From Sphingomonas sp. ID1715 (GTDB lineage: Bacteria > Pseudomonadota > Alphaproteobacteria > Sphingomonadales > Sphingomonadaceae), in the NCBI RefSeq assembly GCF_013044515.1, contig NZ_JABEPR010000001.1, positions 124,001 to 188,000 on the forward strand: 64,000 nucleotides of DNA, in the 5' to 3' direction. Positions 63,346 through 64,000 of this stretch are shown piece by piece. The translations under genes and the position numbers were made by a program. The notes beneath the pieces were generated by a model. It had not been told where the DNA came from, did not search any database, and saw nothing but the letters and a program-made list of their open reading frames with translations. The stretch's first letter is position 1; every line of letters begins with the position of its first letter.

Positions 63346-64000
63346 ATGGCGGGGGAAGAGGACGGCGCGGGGCATCGGGCGCGCTTACGCGAGCGGCTGC
63401 TGCGGCAGGGCCCGGATGCGCTGCTCGACCACGAGATCGTCGAATATTTACTCGCCCTCGTCATTCCGCGCCGCGATACCAAATCGCTCGCGAAACGCTT
63501 GCTGAACGAGTTCGGTGGCATTGGCGGCCTGTTCGCCGCCGACGCCGAGGCGATCGAGCGCGCCGGCTTTTCGGAAACATCGGTGGCTGCGCTCAAGATC
63601 GTCAACGCCGCCGCCCTGCGCCTGCTCGCCGCCGAGATCAAGGCGCGGCCGATTCTCGGCAGCTGGAACGCGCTGCTCGACTATCTGCGCGCCGACATGG
63701 CGGCGCTGCCGATCGAGCGGGTGCGCGTGCTGTTCCTCGACGCCAAGAACGGCCTGATCCGCAATGAGGCATTTAGCGAGGGCACGACCAGCGAAGCCGC
63801 CATGTACGCCCGTGAAGTGATCCGCCGCGCCATTGACCTCCACGCCTCCAGCCTGATCCTGGTCCACAACCACCCGAGCGGCGACCCCTCCCCCTCGAAA
63901 CAGGACATCGCCGTCACCCGCGACATCGTCGAAGCCGGAAAGCGCTTGGGGATACAGGTGCACGACCACGTGATCGTCGGAGCAAGCGGGCACAGCAGCA
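63346..64000 (+). CDS. radC: RadC/JAMM family protein, cut by the window end
   Basis: The open frame from the ATG at 63346 continues to the end of the window without a stop (218 codons). Domains: a helix-hairpin-helix region (LLNEFGGIGGLFAADAEAIERAGF) and the JAMM metalloprotease-like motif VHNHPSGDPSPS (residues about 173-184), with HDHVIVGASGHSS following. RadC proteins have not been assigned a confirmed repair role. It is divergent from ydbH, 23 nt between starts. Confidence 0.93.
   Translation, partial: MAGEEDGAGHRARLRERLLRQGPDALLDHEIVEYLLALVIPRRDTKSLAKRLLNEFGGIGGLFAADAEAIERAGFSETSVAALKIVNAAALRLLAAEIKARPILGSWNALLDYLRADMAALPIERVRVLFLDAKNGLIRNEAFSEGTTSEAAMYAREVIRRAIDLHASSLILVHNHPSGDPSPSKQDIAVTRDIVEAGKRLGIQVHDHVIVGASGHSS

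Noticed and set aside
1-64000. Prophage, insertion sequence or toxin-antitoxin system
   Set aside because: No transposase, integrase, capsid or toxin-antitoxin pair was recognised; only the GxxExxY unit and palindromic repeats look mobile.

Overview
The window looks like a high-GC alphaproteobacterial chromosome, most likely a Sphingomonas-type member of Sphingomonadales. Clues seen in the sequence are an Hfq made of two fused Sm domains downstream of ntrX, a PEPxxWA-CTERM protein, a long nuo operon with an embedded extra gene, a ZapA gene followed by 6S RNA, and intergenic palindromes whose translation reads LDFARDE. It is almost entirely housekeeping core genome. There is no prophage, insertion sequence, CRISPR array or secretion or toxin island.

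Layout. 0-2 kb (+): the end of ntrX, tandem-domain hfq and hflX. 2-10.4 kb (-): mazG, then an eight-gene cotranscribed run (mltB-type, dacA-type, tmk, holB, metG, tatD, MBL hydrolase, retropepsin-like protease), mostly joined by 1-4 nt overlaps. Between mazG and this run lies a 28-bp Xer/dif-like site, close to the point where gene direction switches from + to -. 10.5-17.5 kb (mixed): tRNA-Ser(UGA), a stress-type protein, an M48 lipoprotein, a degenerate CDP-alcohol-transferase-like fusion, a histidine-less Hpt domain and a divergent membrane coiled-coil protein resembling the polarity factor TipN. 17.5-37 kb (-): nuoA-N, with an unknown exported protein between nuoF and nuoG, continuing into birA, coaX, rnj and DUF1467. 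37-41 kb: suhB, efp, an M23 endopeptidase, an L,D-transpeptidase and thiE. 41.1-48 kb: a YecE-type gene (DUF72) and a carbon-metabolism operon (tkt, gap, MOSC, pgk, fda). 48-54 kb: a ZauP-like coiled coil, zapA and 6S RNA, a SPOR protein, then fabD and fabG separated by a GxxExxY gene bounded by terminal inverted repeats, and a Rieske oxygenase. 54-64 kb: a D-aminoacylase-type amidohydrolase, the PEPxxWA-CTERM protein, uvsE, rpsF-rpsR-rplI, the ydbH-ynbE-ydbL envelope lipid operon, and radC cut by the window end.

The strongest unexplained structure is a set of paired palindromic repeats at nine sites, in about six sequence families. Five of them sit in junctions of the nuo operon, whose other junctions are 1-4 nt overlaps. 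Several have been built into genes: the end of mazG, the ribosome binding site of nuoJ and the start region of suhB.

No stretch above 300 bases is without a proposed gene. The longest non-coding stretches (47925-48064, 58000-58165, 59414-59583) hold divergent or leader regions, a terminator and repeats.
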